29,866 nt of DNA from Thermocaproicibacter sp002410755 (lineage in GTDB: Bacteria > Bacillota > Clostridia > Oscillospirales > Acutalibacteraceae): NCBI GenBank assembly GCA_036839715.1, contig DAITDU010000018.1, positions 1 to 29,866 of the forward strand, in the 5' to 3' direction. Within the stretch, counting starts at the first letter, position 1. Each line of letters opens with the position of its first letter. The position numbers were made by a program, and so were the translations under genes. This document shows, in pieces, positions 7,793 through 15,712 of this stretch. The notes below the pieces were generated by a model. That model was not told the origin of the DNA, did not search any database, and saw only the letters and a program-made list of their open reading frames with translations.

Positions 7793-8356
7793 TCATTCTC
7801 TTTCGGCCATCCGGTACCACCGGCCGCCAAATGCGTAGCGGAACAGCCCGGAAAGGCGTTCTGATTTTTCCGCAGACATTCCATCTTTCTTCACAATAAG
7901 CAGAAAGCGCTCCGGCCCGCCTGCCGCAGCAATCAGATGTTCCGTTTCCACACAGAGGGAAAAATCGGTAAAATACTCTGTAATTGTTTCACAGTTGCTT
8001 TTCAGGACAACGCGGTCCCGGAAAACAATCACTCCTGTTGGCAGGACTGCAAGCGGGCAGGAACTCAGCCATTTTTGGGTGTGCTTTTTTTCCCGCTCCG
8101 GCTGGAAAAACCAGATGATGATAGCACTGAGAAGAAAAATGGCAGCTATTGTCACAGGCAGCCAAAGCCATTTTTTCCCGCAGACAAAAGTCAGCGCAGT
8201 CATAATAACAGCCCCGGTAAAGCACATGGCCATACGGATGGATCTCCGGCTCATTGGGTGCGCAAAATATGAAACTGCCTTCGCTGCTTCAATAAAATCC
8301 TGTTCTGTCAGAACTTCTTCGACTGCAACCGGCTCAAAAGTCTTCTGTTCAGCCAT
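7793..8356 (-). CDS. YcxB-like membrane protein, copy 2
   Basis: This 187-residue paralogue of the next gene has the same plan: an N-terminal segment beginning VEEVLTEQDFIEAAKAVSYFAHP, two membrane helices (about residues 44-61 and 66-85), then a soluble domain. That domain ends ...FLLIVKKDGMSAEKSERLSGLFRYAFGGRWYRMA. Sequence identity with the neighbour is low, so the duplication is old. ATG 8356 has GGGAGGG 5-6 bases upstream. It begins 148 bases after the gyrB stop. I see no clear terminator between, so co-transcription with gyrB is plausible. The function is unknown. Confidence 0.7.
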   Translation of the reverse strand: MAEQKTFEPVAVEEVLTEQDFIEAAKAVSYFAHPMSRRSIRMAMCFTGAVIMTALTFVCGKKWLWLPVTIAAIFLLSAIIIWFFQPEREKKHTQKWLSSCPLAVLPTGVIVFRDRVVLKSNCETITEYFTDFSLCVETEHLIAAAGGPERFLLIVKKDGMSAEKSERLSGLFRYAFGGRWYRMAERE

Positions 8357-8503
8357 TTTTTCCCTCCCTTGAAGTGATTAAAACATGCAGTACTCCAAAT
8401 TAAAAATATTACATGCTGTATTTTAGCTTTTTACTCTGCCTGATGGATTTTTGCCACGGGCAACCATATTTTTTCTGTCGTGCGCGAAAAATCTATTCTC
8501 CAG

Positions 8504-10444
8504 TCAGACATCAAGATTCTCCGCGAATTTTGCATTCTGCTCAATGAATTCACGGCGCGGCTCTACTTTATCTCCCATCAGCACAGTAAACGCTTCATCC
8601 GCTGCGGCGGCATCTTCCACCTCAACGCGAAGCATCAGCCGGCGTGCAGGATCCATGGTTGTTTCCCAAAGCTGTTCAGGGTCCATCTCGCCTAGGCCTT
8701 TGTACTGCTGGATTTCGTAGCTGTTTTGAAGTTGGACCATCAAGTTGTCGCGTTCGCGATCCGTATAAGCATAATAATGCTTTTTATTTTTTGTAAGGCG
8801 GTAAAGCGGCGGCTGCGCAAGATAAATATGTCCCTGTTCCACAAGCGGCTTCATGAAACGGAAGAAAAACGTAAGCAGCAGAGTGCGGATATGGGAGCCG
8901 TCAACATCGGCATCGGCCATAATAATAATCTTGCCGTACCGAAGTTTTTTGATATCAAAGTCTTCTCCGATGCCGCAGCCAAGCGCCGTCACAATCGGCT
9001 GGAGCTTTTCGTTCCCGTAGACCTTGTCGAGACGTGCTTTTTCCACATTCAGCATTTTGCCCCAGAGCGGAAGGATTGCCTGATACTTGCGGTCACGCCC
9101 GCCTTTGGCAGAGCCTCCTGCGGAATCGCCTTCGACAATATAGATTTCAGTCTCACTCGGATCACGGCTCTGGCAGTCTGCCAGCTTGCCTGGAAGCGAG
9201 GCATCCTCCAGGGCAGATTTACGCCGCACCATCTCACGGGCTTTGCGCGCGGCATCGCGTGCGTGGGACGCTGCGAGCGCCTTGTCGAAGATAGCGCGGG
9301 CCGTAGCCGGGTTCTCTTCGAGATAAGTGGAAAGTTTCCCGTAAACCATGTCGCTTACAAGCGGGCCGATTTCCATGTTGCCAAGGCGGGCTTTGGTCTG
9401 GCCTTCAAACTGGGCTTCCTTAAGCTTTACGCTCACAATGGCAGTAAGCCCTTCGCGGAAGTCTTCGCCGGAAAGGTTTTTATCCGTGTCTTTCAGAATA
9501 TTAAATTTGCGTCCATAGTCATTCATCACACGGGTAAGTGCGCGCTTAAATCCATCTTCATGCGTGCCTCCGTCTGTTGTATGAATGTTGTTTGCAAATG
9601 TCAGGACAAGCTCGTTATAGCTGTCGTTGTACTGCATGGCAACTTCCGCCGTGGCGGAGTCATCCGGTGCAATCGCCGAAAAATAAATCACGTCGGGGTG
9701 AATTACCTCAACTGCTTTTTTCTTGTTAATGTATTCTACAAAGCTTCTAATACCGCCTGTATAAATAAAATCGTCTTCACGTGGGTTTTCCGCATCTCTT
9801 TTGTCGGTCAGGACAATGCGCACCCCTGCGTTGAGAAACGCCTGTTCACGCAGACGGGTTTGCAGGGTTTCATAGTCATATTCCGTTGTTTCCTTAAAGA
9901 TCTCCGGATCGGCCTGAAAACGGACACAAGTGCCTGTTTTTTCGGTTGTGCCGCGGATTTCCAGTTTTGTGACGGCCTTGCCACGCTCAAAGCGCTGAAA
10001 ATAAATATTGCCGTTTTGGTAAACTTCGACTTCGAGCCATTCGGAAAGCGCATTGACAACAGATGCGCCAACACCATGCAGACCGCCGGAAATTTTATAC
10101 CCGCCGCCGCCAAATTTGCCACCCGCATGCAGAATTGTAAAAACGACCGTAACGGTAGGGATTCCCGCCTGGTGGTGGATGCCAACCGGAATACCGCGGC
10201 CGTTGTCCGTCACGCTGACAATATTGCCGGGCAGAATGGCAACGTCGACTTTGTTGCAATATCCCGCAAGGGCCTCATCAATCGAGTTGTCAACGATTTC
10301 GTAGATAAGGTGGTGAAGGCCGCGCGGACCGGTCGAGCCGATATACATGCCCGGGCGCTTACGGACAGCTTCCAGTCCTTCCAGAATTTGTATTTCACTT
10401 TCATTATAGTCATTTTTAGGCTGTGTAACTTTACTGAAATTCAA
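8504..10444 (-). CDS. gyrB: DNA gyrase subunit B
   Basis: This is the ATPase subunit of gyrase. The GHKL ATP site is visible as EIVDNSIDEALAG, DNGRGIPVGIH and GGLHGVGASVVNALS. The TOPRIM metal site is EIYIVEGDSAGGSAKGGRDR with IIMADADVDGSHIRTL. The QYKGLGEMDPEQLWETTMDP block closes the protein. The frame opens at TTG 10462, but the AGAGGTG ribosome site lies inside that stretch. The next TTG, at 10444, has a spacing of 6 and gives MNFSKVTQPKNDYNESEIQILEGLEAVRKRPGMYIG, 646 residues, the usual GyrB length. A TTG start on an essential gene may hold down expression. A short leader hairpin lies just upstream. Confidence 0.96.
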   Translation of the reverse strand: MNFSKVTQPKNDYNESEIQILEGLEAVRKRPGMYIGSTGPRGLHHLIYEIVDNSIDEALAGYCNKVDVAILPGNIVSVTDNGRGIPVGIHHQAGIPTVTVVFTILHAGGKFGGGGYKISGGLHGVGASVVNALSEWLEVEVYQNGNIYFQRFERGKAVTKLEIRGTTEKTGTCVRFQADPEIFKETTEYDYETLQTRLREQAFLNAGVRIVLTDKRDAENPREDDFIYTGGIRSFVEYINKKKAVEVIHPDVIYFSAIAPDDSATAEVAMQYNDSYNELVLTFANNIHTTDGGTHEDGFKRALTRVMNDYGRKFNILKDTDKNLSGEDFREGLTAIVSVKLKEAQFEGQTKARLGNMEIGPLVSDMVYGKLSTYLEENPATARAIFDKALAASHARDAARKAREMVRRKSALEDASLPGKLADCQSRDPSETEIYIVEGDSAGGSAKGGRDRKYQAILPLWGKMLNVEKARLDKVYGNEKLQPIVTALGCGIGEDFDIKKLRYGKIIIMADADVDGSHIRTLLLTFFFRFMKPLVEQGHIYLAQPPLYRLTKNKKHYYAYTDRERDNLMVQLQNSYEIQQYKGLGEMDPEQLWETTMDPARRLMLRVEVEDAAAADEAFTVLMGDKVEPRREFIEQNAKFAENLDV

Positions 10445-10459
10445 AACAAAACACCTCTT

Positions 10460-10500
10460 CAAGCCCTTTTCAAAACCTCAAGCCTTTTGAAAAAGGCTTG
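10460..10500 (-). promoter_or_regulatory. gyrB: leader hairpin with competing arm upstream of gyrB
   Basis: CAAGCCTTTT (10479-10488) and AAAAGGCTTG (10491-10500) form a 10-base perfect inverted repeat. A second CAAGCCCTTTT copy at 10460-10470 sits next to the gyrB ribosome site and could pair with the same arm. In the direction of transcription the repeat is not followed by a T run, so it does not look like an ordinary terminator. Confidence 0.45.
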
Positions 10501-10508
10501 AAAAAAAT

Positions 10509-10889
10509 TCAGTCTGTTTGATGCTCTTCCGCCGTATCTTCACTGTGGGAAGCTTTCGCTGCCTGTTGTTTCCGCTGGGAAGGCGGAACAGGTTTGCGGA
10601 GCCTTACATAAAGCGGCGAAAGAAAAAAGAAAACCGCCCCGGCAGCTAGAATGCCGCAAAGGGCCATAACTCCAAACCATTCAGAAATTAGGCCCAGAAA
10701 GAAAAACGTTAAAGTAGCGAGAATCGTGAAAAAAACAGCATGGCGTATTTTCTGGTCAAGTACAATATTGGAAAGCCCGCCGCATTTTGGGCAGATATAC
10801 TCCCCGCGGCGCCGGAGTACCCAAGATTGCGCATAGTTTAGCCGGCTGCCACAGTAAGGGCAAACCGGAAGGCGAAGATTTTTTTTCAT
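10509..10889 (-). CDS. zinc-ribbon membrane protein of unknown function
   Basis: The 126-residue protein starts with a four-cysteine zinc ribbon: CPYC at residues 10-13 and CPKC at 33-36. Two membrane helices follow (about 50-68 and 72-92), then a basic and polar tail ending in acidic residues (SEDTAEEHQTD). It may bind one zinc atom on the cytosolic side. AAGGGG lies 7 bases before ATG 10889. It sits between remB (11-base gap) and gyrB (64 bases), so it is part of the dnaA-to-gyrA run. I do not recognise a named family, and no reaction can be inferred. Confidence 0.7.
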   Translation of the reverse strand: MKKNLRLPVCPYCGSRLNYAQSWVLRRRGEYICPKCGGLSNIVLDQKIRHAVFFTILATLTFFFLGLISEWFGVMALCGILAAGAVFFFLSPLYVRLRKPVPPSQRKQQAAKASHSEDTAEEHQTD

Positions 10890-10900
10890 TTTTTTTCCCC

Positions 10901-11182
10901 TTACGGACTTGTAATTTTACTGACAACGCCCGGAAAAGAAGAGCGCTTCAGCAGCGTTGCCGTTGAAATTTGCGAAGTATAAACCGTGGTTTTCCCATCT
11001 TTTTCGCAGCAGAGAATAAAAGATTTTGGCATTTCCTCTGAGACATTTATGACATTCCCCGCTTTCTGAGCAACGGCAAGATAGTTGCGCGTTGTGTTTG
11101 AGATGGTAGAAGTCTCCAAGTCGAAGATTCCCACAATATCCCGTGTCCGGACAACAATATCTTTCCCAAGATGAAGAAACAT
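10901..11182 (-). CDS. remB: RemB/YaaB family regulator (DUF370)
   Basis: The product from ATG 11182 has 93 residues and begins MFLHLGKDIVVRTRDIVGIFDLETSTIS, closely following the B. subtilis YaaB/RemB start (MYIHLGDDFVVSTRDIVGIFD). The central PKSFILCCEKDGKTTVYTSQISTATLLKR fits the family too. In B. subtilis the small Rem proteins bind DNA and influence extracellular-matrix genes; RemB itself is less well studied. A frame opens at 11224, but GGAGG lies exactly 5 bases before ATG 11182. The position immediately after recF matches the B. subtilis order (recF-yaaB-gyrB), which supports the identity. Confidence 0.88.
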   Translation of the reverse strand: MFLHLGKDIVVRTRDIVGIFDLETSTISNTTRNYLAVAQKAGNVINVSEEMPKSFILCCEKDGKTTVYTSQISTATLLKRSSFPGVVSKITSP

Positions 11183-11198
11183 AATAACCTCCGCCCAT

Positions 11199-12269
11199 TC
11201 ATCTAATTTGCACGGGGACACCATTTTTCACTGAAAATACCGCGCCGCTTTTCGGCATTCGGCTGATTTCGCTTTCGCAGCATGTGATGAATACCTGAAA
11301 CCGGCCGATTTGGTTGACAAGGTAGTCACGCCTTCCGGCATCCAGCTCACTCAGTACATCATCAAGAAAGATAACAGGCATCTCACCTGTTTCTTTTCCG
11401 AGCAGCTCCGCTTCCGCAAGCTTCATTGCAATCACTGCAGAACGTTTCTGTCCTTGAGAACCGAAAGCACGGGCATCCAGCCCTGTGATTTTAACGGCGA
11501 TATCATCCCGGTGCGGTCCGGTGCTCGTGTGCCCGAGTGCAAGATCAGTTTTTCTGGTGCGTTCCAGTTCCTTTTCCAAGTCTTCGGTGCCTGTTTCATA
11601 GGAAAGTTCCAAGGTTTCTTTTCCGCCGCACATACCGCTGTAAAACGATGCAGCAATCGGTCCGAATTTTTGGAGATAGCTTTTCCGGAAACCCATAAGC
11701 CTTTGGCCTGCGCGGGCAAGCCGGGAATCCCAGATGGGAAGCGTGTCAAGCAGTTCCGTGTGTTCCGGGATATCCTTGAGCAGGGCATTTCGTTCCGCAA
11801 GACACCGGTTATACTCTGCTACAATGCCGGCGCAGGACGGGCGGATCTGGCACAGGGCTGCGTCAACAAAGTTTCTCCGCCCTGCCGGGCCACCGCTCAG
11901 GAGCGCAAGGTGCTCCGGAGAAAAGACGGCTGCACGGAATGCACCGATGATGGCGGCGCATGATTTTTTCGGTACACCATTCAGTTCCGGGAAGCGTCTT
12001 CCGCTTTCCACGCGAATCTTTGCGCTCTGTTCACGGCCGTCCGCATAAAACGAAAGTCCAGTCTCGGCGCACGGTGCACCCTTGCGGACAAGGTCTCCAT
12101 CTTTTGCGCCCCGGAACGACCGCTCCCCTGTAAAAAGCCACATGCCTTCCAGCAGGTTCGTCTTTCCCTGTGCATTATCCCCGCAGATGACATTTCCGCT
12201 GGGGCAGGGAAGAAGTTCCCCTTCGCAAAGGTTACGGAAATTCTTCCAGGAGAAGCGGAGAACCTTCAC
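11199..12269 (-). CDS. recF: DNA replication and repair protein RecF
   Basis: This 356-residue SMC-like ATPase loads RecA at gaps through RecFOR. It has Walker A GDNAQGKTN (residues 30-38), the ABC-type signature SQGQKRSAVIAMKLAEAELL, and Walker B MPVIFLDDVLSELD near the C-terminus. The N-terminus MKVLRFSWKNFRNL is typical. The start is a GTG whose last bases overlap the preceding stop (GTGA, 12266-12269), with GAGGTGAAGG just upstream. It follows the S4-domain gene and precedes remB by 16 bases. The length is normal for the family (350-375). Confidence 0.95.
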   Translation of the reverse strand: MKVLRFSWKNFRNLCEGELLPCPSGNVICGDNAQGKTNLLEGMWLFTGERSFRGAKDGDLVRKGAPCAETGLSFYADGREQSAKIRVESGRRFPELNGVPKKSCAAIIGAFRAAVFSPEHLALLSGGPAGRRNFVDAALCQIRPSCAGIVAEYNRCLAERNALLKDIPEHTELLDTLPIWDSRLARAGQRLMGFRKSYLQKFGPIAASFYSGMCGGKETLELSYETGTEDLEKELERTRKTDLALGHTSTGPHRDDIAVKITGLDARAFGSQGQKRSAVIAMKLAEAELLGKETGEMPVIFLDDVLSELDAGRRDYLVNQIGRFQVFITCCESEISRMPKSGAVFSVKNGVPVQIR

Positions 12270-12484
12270 GCATCCTTCACCTCGTAAGTTTTTCCGGCAT
12301 ATTCTGCCGAGTCACCCGGTTTCAGCTTTTTGCCACGCATGGTGCAGACTTCGCCGTTCACGCGGACTTTTCCTTCCTGCACGGCAATTTTTGCCTGGCC
12401 GCCCGTCTCAAAAACCCCACAGAGCTTTAGAAATGTGTCGAGGCGGATATAGCCAGTTTTAATCTTTTTTCCGACCGTTCCCAT
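12266..12484 (-). CDS. yaaA: S4-domain RNA-binding protein (YaaA/RlbA type)
   Basis: This 72-residue protein is one S4 fold: IRLDTFLKLCGVFETGGQAKIAVQEGKVRVNGEVCTMRGKKLKPGDSAEYAGKTYEV. The family (B. subtilis YaaA) is encoded between dnaN and recF in many Bacillota and is thought to act in 50S ribosome assembly. A GTG exists at 12499, but it abuts the AAGGTGG site, so I choose ATG 12484. That start lies 1 base after the dnaN stop codon (12486-12488). Its stop overlaps the recF GTG. Confidence 0.9.
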   Translation of the reverse strand: MGTVGKKIKTGYIRLDTFLKLCGVFETGGQAKIAVQEGKVRVNGEVCTMRGKKLKPGDSAEYAGKTYEVKDA

Positions 12485-12485
12485 A

Positions 12486-13595
12486 TTATTCCGCACCACC
12501 TTTCAGACGGACTGGAAGGACAAGGAACAGGAACGAGCCGCCTTCGGCCGGCTGGATTGTCAGCGGGCTCAGTGGCCCGTTGAGCTGGATACGCACTTCG
12601 TCGCATTCGGCGTTGCGGAGGGCATCCAGCAGATAGCGGCTGTTAAAGCCGATTTCAACGCTGTTGCCTTCAATTTTGGCGGGTAGACGGTCATTTGCGC
12701 GCCCAATCGCCGTTGTGCAGGAAAGGCGGATGCAGTTATCCGCAAACAGGCAGCGGATAGGGCTGCGGAGCCGTTCAGTAATAATCAGGGAAACGCGCTC
12801 AAGGCTGTCAATCAACTTGGGAACGGAAACATGGATTTCAGTGGACTGCTCCTTTGGCAGTGAGGCACGCCAGTCGAGAAATTCGCCTTCCAGAAGACGG
12901 GAAATAACTGTATAGCCGCCAATCCGGAATGAGATATGGCGCATCCCGATGAGGAGGTCTGCATCCTCGTCACTGTCACCGAGAAGTTTCATGACTTCAC
13001 CAAGTGTTTTGCCCGGCACAACAAAACTGCATTTTCCCCCGTTCTTGATGGATTCCTCACGGATGGCAAGCCGGTAACCATCGACGGAGACAAGGCGGAT
13101 TTTTCCGTCTTCAATTTCAAACAGTGTCCCTGTATGGATCGGCTTTGCGTCGTTGTCTGCCACAGCAAACAGTGTCTGCCGAATCATGCTTTTCAGCACA
13201 GAGGAGGGGAGGCTGACGCTTTTCTCACCGTCGATGCTGGGCAGTTCCGGGTACTCATCCGCTGGGATTCCAACGACGGAGAATTTTGCTTCGCCACTTT
13301 CAATTTCTGCGACCTGCTTTTCGTCAGTGCTGAAAGTGACCTGCTGCCCCGGGAGGCTGCGGACAATATCACCGAACAGCTTTGCACCGATTACGACGCT
13401 GCCCCGTTCTTCAATTTTGGCGGGCAGTTCTGTTGTCATTCCGATTTCCAAATCGTAACCGCAAAGTTTTATTGCTGTTTCTTCTGCTGTCATCAGGATG
13501 CCTTCCAGGGCTGGGATGGAAGATTTTGAGGAAACGACGCGCTGGACATTCAACACTGCGTCATTCAGTTTCTGTCTGTCGCAAGTAAAACGCAT
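12486..13595 (-). CDS. dnaN: DNA polymerase III beta subunit (sliding clamp)
   Basis: This 369-residue protein forms the ring that tethers DNA polymerase III to DNA. The N-terminus MRFTCDRQKLNDAVLNVQRVVSSKSSIPALEGILM and the later ALFAVADNDAKPIHTGTLFEIEDGKIRLVSVDGYRLA are characteristic. The C-terminal half keeps the three-domain clamp pattern, but its last residues (PAEGGSFLFLVLPVRLKGGAE) replace the usual YLIMPVR with FLVLPVR. AGGCGG lies 6 bases before ATG 13595. It is separated from dnaA by a 328-base spacer full of DnaA-box-like repeats. It leads directly into the S4 gene, recF and remB. Confidence 0.97.
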   Translation of the reverse strand: MRFTCDRQKLNDAVLNVQRVVSSKSSIPALEGILMTAEETAIKLCGYDLEIGMTTELPAKIEERGSVVIGAKLFGDIVRSLPGQQVTFSTDEKQVAEIESGEAKFSVVGIPADEYPELPSIDGEKSVSLPSSVLKSMIRQTLFAVADNDAKPIHTGTLFEIEDGKIRLVSVDGYRLAIREESIKNGGKCSFVVPGKTLGEVMKLLGDSDEDADLLIGMRHISFRIGGYTVISRLLEGEFLDWRASLPKEQSTEIHVSVPKLIDSLERVSLIITERLRSPIRCLFADNCIRLSCTTAIGRANDRLPAKIEGNSVEIGFNSRYLLDALRNAECDEVRIQLNGPLSPLTIQPAEGGSFLFLVLPVRLKGGAE

Positions 13596-13923
13596 AGATA
13601 ACCGCCTGCTTCCTTTTTTCAGTTCTGTATGTTCTCTTTTTTTTAGGATTAGCCGTAGGGTGCGCTGAATGGTGGAAAATACCGGAAAACTCAGATTTCA
13701 TGCGGATTTTCTGTATTTGCTTTTTTAGTCTGCCGTGGTGGAAAATCAAGTGAAAACTTTCTGCTGACGGACTGCTGTGTTGAAAAAGTTGAAATCTGTT
13801 GAAAACTCGTTTGAAAAAGTTGAAAACCTGTGAAAAAGGTGGTGCCATGATTTTTTTTGTTTTCGGCAGGTTTTAAACTGAAATGTTGAAAGTTAAAAAA
13901 GTTCTGAACTTTTCAGATTTACT
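13596..13923. other. oriC: dnaA-dnaN spacer with DnaA-box-like cluster; candidate oriC element
   Basis: This 328-base gene-free stretch is rich in short motifs which, on the minus strand, resemble the DnaA box TTWTNCACA. One exact match, TTTTTCACA, is at 13829-13837. One-mismatch copies are TTTTCAACA (13778-13786 and 13797-13805) and TTTTCCACC (13671-13679 and 13737-13745). Weaker copies lie at 13818-13826 and 13884-13892. Bases 13780-13810 and 13811-13840 are a diverged tandem duplication containing most of the cluster. A dnaA-dnaN spacer forms part of oriC in B. subtilis. No copy of the strongest box, TTATCCACA, is present. The calling is by motif and position only. Confidence 0.6.
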
Positions 13924-15348
13924 TCAGCGGTCGCGAATATTTTTGATAATATCCTCGACGGTAGCTTTTGCCTTGGCGTCACGTGCAATATTTTTCTCTA
14001 CCTGCTGGATGGCATAAACAACTGTAGAGTGGTCACGCTTTCCAAATTCCTGCCCGATAGCGGTCATTGGCATCTGCGTGATTTCGCGCACAACATACAT
14101 TGCTACCTGGCGTGCAGAAGAAATATTTGCAGAGCGCTTTGCCGAGCGGATGTCTTCGCTCGTCGTACCGAAAGTGCGGGAAACTTCATCGATAATTTTT
14201 TCGACGGTAAGCGGCGTCGGCTGATCGTTATTGATAATGTCGCTGATGGCAGCCTGCGCAGTCTGGATGGTAAACGGGTCACCGTTCAGAAGGTGATAGG
14301 CCTTCATCTTTTTTACTGCACCTTCTAACTGACGGATATTATTTTTAAGCCTGTTTGCAATATACTCGATTACATTGTCGGGCAGCTCAATTTTCAGGAG
14401 TTCGGCTTTGCGCTTGATGATGGCGATGCGCGTTTCAAAATCCGGCGGCTGGATATCTGCGGTAAGCCCCCACTCAAAACGCGTCAGAAGACGCTCTTCC
14501 AGGGTTGCAATATCTTTCGGCGGCCGGTCGGAAGTCAGGACAATCTGTTTTTTCGCTTCGTATAAGGTATTAAAAGTATGGAAGAATTCTTCTTGGGTAG
14601 AATCTTTTCCTGCAATAAACTGAATATCGTCTACAAGAAGAATATCCGCACGCCGGTAACGCTGATGGAATTCCCCTGTTGTGCCGTGGCGGATTGCCTC
14701 AATCAACTCATTGGTAAATTCGTCGCCTTTGATGTAGACGATGTCCATATCCGGGTGAGTCCGGCTGATTTCATTCCGGATGGCATAAAGCAGGTGCGTT
14801 TTTCCAAGGCCGGAATTTCCGTAGATAAAAAGCGGGTTATAAAGTGCCGCCGGTTTGCTTGCGACAGCCATGGATGCAGCGTGCGCAAATTTATTGGAAG
14901 GGCCGACGATAAAGGTATCAAACGTAAACTCATAGTTTTCGTTCTCCGGGGGTTCTTCCTCTTTCTTCTTTTTAACCTGGTCAGTTTCCTCCGGCGTCAC
15001 CAGGCGGACCTGAATCTCCTGGCTGAAAATCTGCCGGAATGCTTCTTCAATCATATCCTTATAATAATGGAGAATCGTCTGCCGATGAAGTTCGTTTGGA
15101 ACTTTCAGAACGGCAACGCCGTTTGCAAAATCAAGCGTAACCGGTTCAATCCGGCTGATCCATGTGGAAAATGCAATTTCCGTGATCTTGCTTTTGCAAT
15201 AGGCGCAAACCATATTCCATACTTCTGTGAACGATTCCATTCCGTAACCATACCCCATCTGTTTTTTTGCCTGCGTACCGTTTTTCGCCGGCGAATTTTT
15301 ACAAGGCCCTAATTTTTCCGGGACGTACAAAAACCCATTCATCATCAT
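13924..15348 (-). CDS. dnaA: chromosomal replication initiator DnaA
   Basis: DnaA opens oriC. Walker A GNSGLGKTH is at residues 177-185 and Walker B ILLVDDIQF at 236-244. The DNA-binding domain IV has SANISSARQVAMYVVREITQMPMTAIGQEFGKRDHSTV. The frame begins with three ATG codons at 15348 preceded by a strong AAAGGGGG at 9 bases, giving 474 residues. The family normally begins at MESFTEVWNMVCAYCK, here ATG 15240 (438 residues), but that codon has only a poor ribosome site. I keep the long form on ribosome-site grounds; the extra 36 residues have no recognisable domain. No clear promoter was found upstream. Confidence 0.95.
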   Translation of the reverse strand: MMMNGFLYVPEKLGPCKNSPAKNGTQAKKQMGYGYGMESFTEVWNMVCAYCKSKITEIAFSTWISRIEPVTLDFANGVAVLKVPNELHRQTILHYYKDMIEEAFRQIFSQEIQVRLVTPEETDQVKKKKEEEPPENENYEFTFDTFIVGPSNKFAHAASMAVASKPAALYNPLFIYGNSGLGKTHLLYAIRNEISRTHPDMDIVYIKGDEFTNELIEAIRHGTTGEFHQRYRRADILLVDDIQFIAGKDSTQEEFFHTFNTLYEAKKQIVLTSDRPPKDIATLEERLLTRFEWGLTADIQPPDFETRIAIIKRKAELLKIELPDNVIEYIANRLKNNIRQLEGAVKKMKAYHLLNGDPFTIQTAQAAISDIINNDQPTPLTVEKIIDEVSRTFGTTSEDIRSAKRSANISSARQVAMYVVREITQMPMTAIGQEFGKRDHSTVVYAIQQVEKNIARDAKAKATVEDIIKNIRDR

Positions 15349-15528
15349 AACACAAAACCCCCTTTAATTCAAACTTTCCTTTTTTTAGAGGCCTGTCTTG
15401 CCCCTCATATTCTGTTCAATAACCCTGCTGAAAAAGAAAAAAGATTCCCTTTTCGGGGCAACATTTTTTCCGCTGGTCCCTGTTCCGGCCGAAAACGGCA
15501 CTGTGGCGCAGAAAATTGTATTTTTTCC

Positions 15529-15557
15529 TTTTCAATTTTGCCCTCTTGTGGTATAGT
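15529..15557 (+). promoter_or_regulatory. upstream promoter candidate for rpmH operon
   Basis: TTTTCA (15529-15534) is followed after 17 bases by TATAGT (15552-15557), with a TG at 15549-15550 forming an extended -10. It would start a transcript about 150 bases before rpmH. Confidence 0.4.
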
Positions 15558-15646
15558 TACTTTTATAGGGCCGCATGTCCGCGTGCATGTTCCGCGGCCG
15601 GGCAAGTCTGCCGGAGAATGGGACCGGCGGGAATTTTGGGGACCGG

Positions 15647-15675
15647 TTGACAGACTGCAGTGCATACGGTATAAT
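15647..15675 (+). promoter_or_regulatory. perfect consensus housekeeping promoter of rpmH
   Basis: TTGACA (15647-15652), a 17-base spacer and TATAAT (15670-15675) match the sigma-A consensus at every position. The expected start is about 30 bases before the rpmH ATG. This strong promoter suits an abundant ribosomal protein and probably drives the following rnpA-yidD-yidC genes. Confidence 0.92.
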
Positions 15676-15712
15676 TTCAAAACGCGGTTTTAACCCGAAA
15701 GGAGGGCTTTTC

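Larger units (their letters stand above)
15349..15712. other. divergent dnaA/rpmH spacer at the strand switch
   Basis: This 364-base spacer separates the minus-strand dnaA operon from the plus-strand rpmH operon. The left part (15361-15440 and 15511-15540) is A/T-rich, and the right part (15568-15645) is G/C-rich with overlapping small stems. I see two rpmH promoters but no good DnaA box: the nearest, such as TATACCACA on the minus strand at 15547-15555, has three mismatches. In many Bacillota oriC DNA-unwinding sequences sit here, so a role in initiation remains possible. Confidence 0.5.

Noticed and set aside
8357..8503. Terminator or small gene between gyrB and the YcxB-like genes
   Set aside because: Only a 5-bp stem and short direct repeats (ATGCAGTA/ATGCTGTA) are visible; neither is convincing.
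8726..10501. 591-codon open frame on the plus strand
   Set aside because: It lies wholly opposite gyrB, has no ribosome site or family features, and reflects the codon pattern of the real gene.
15541..15556. DnaA box in the dnaA-rpmH spacer
   Set aside because: The best candidate has three mismatches to TTATCCACA and stands alone.
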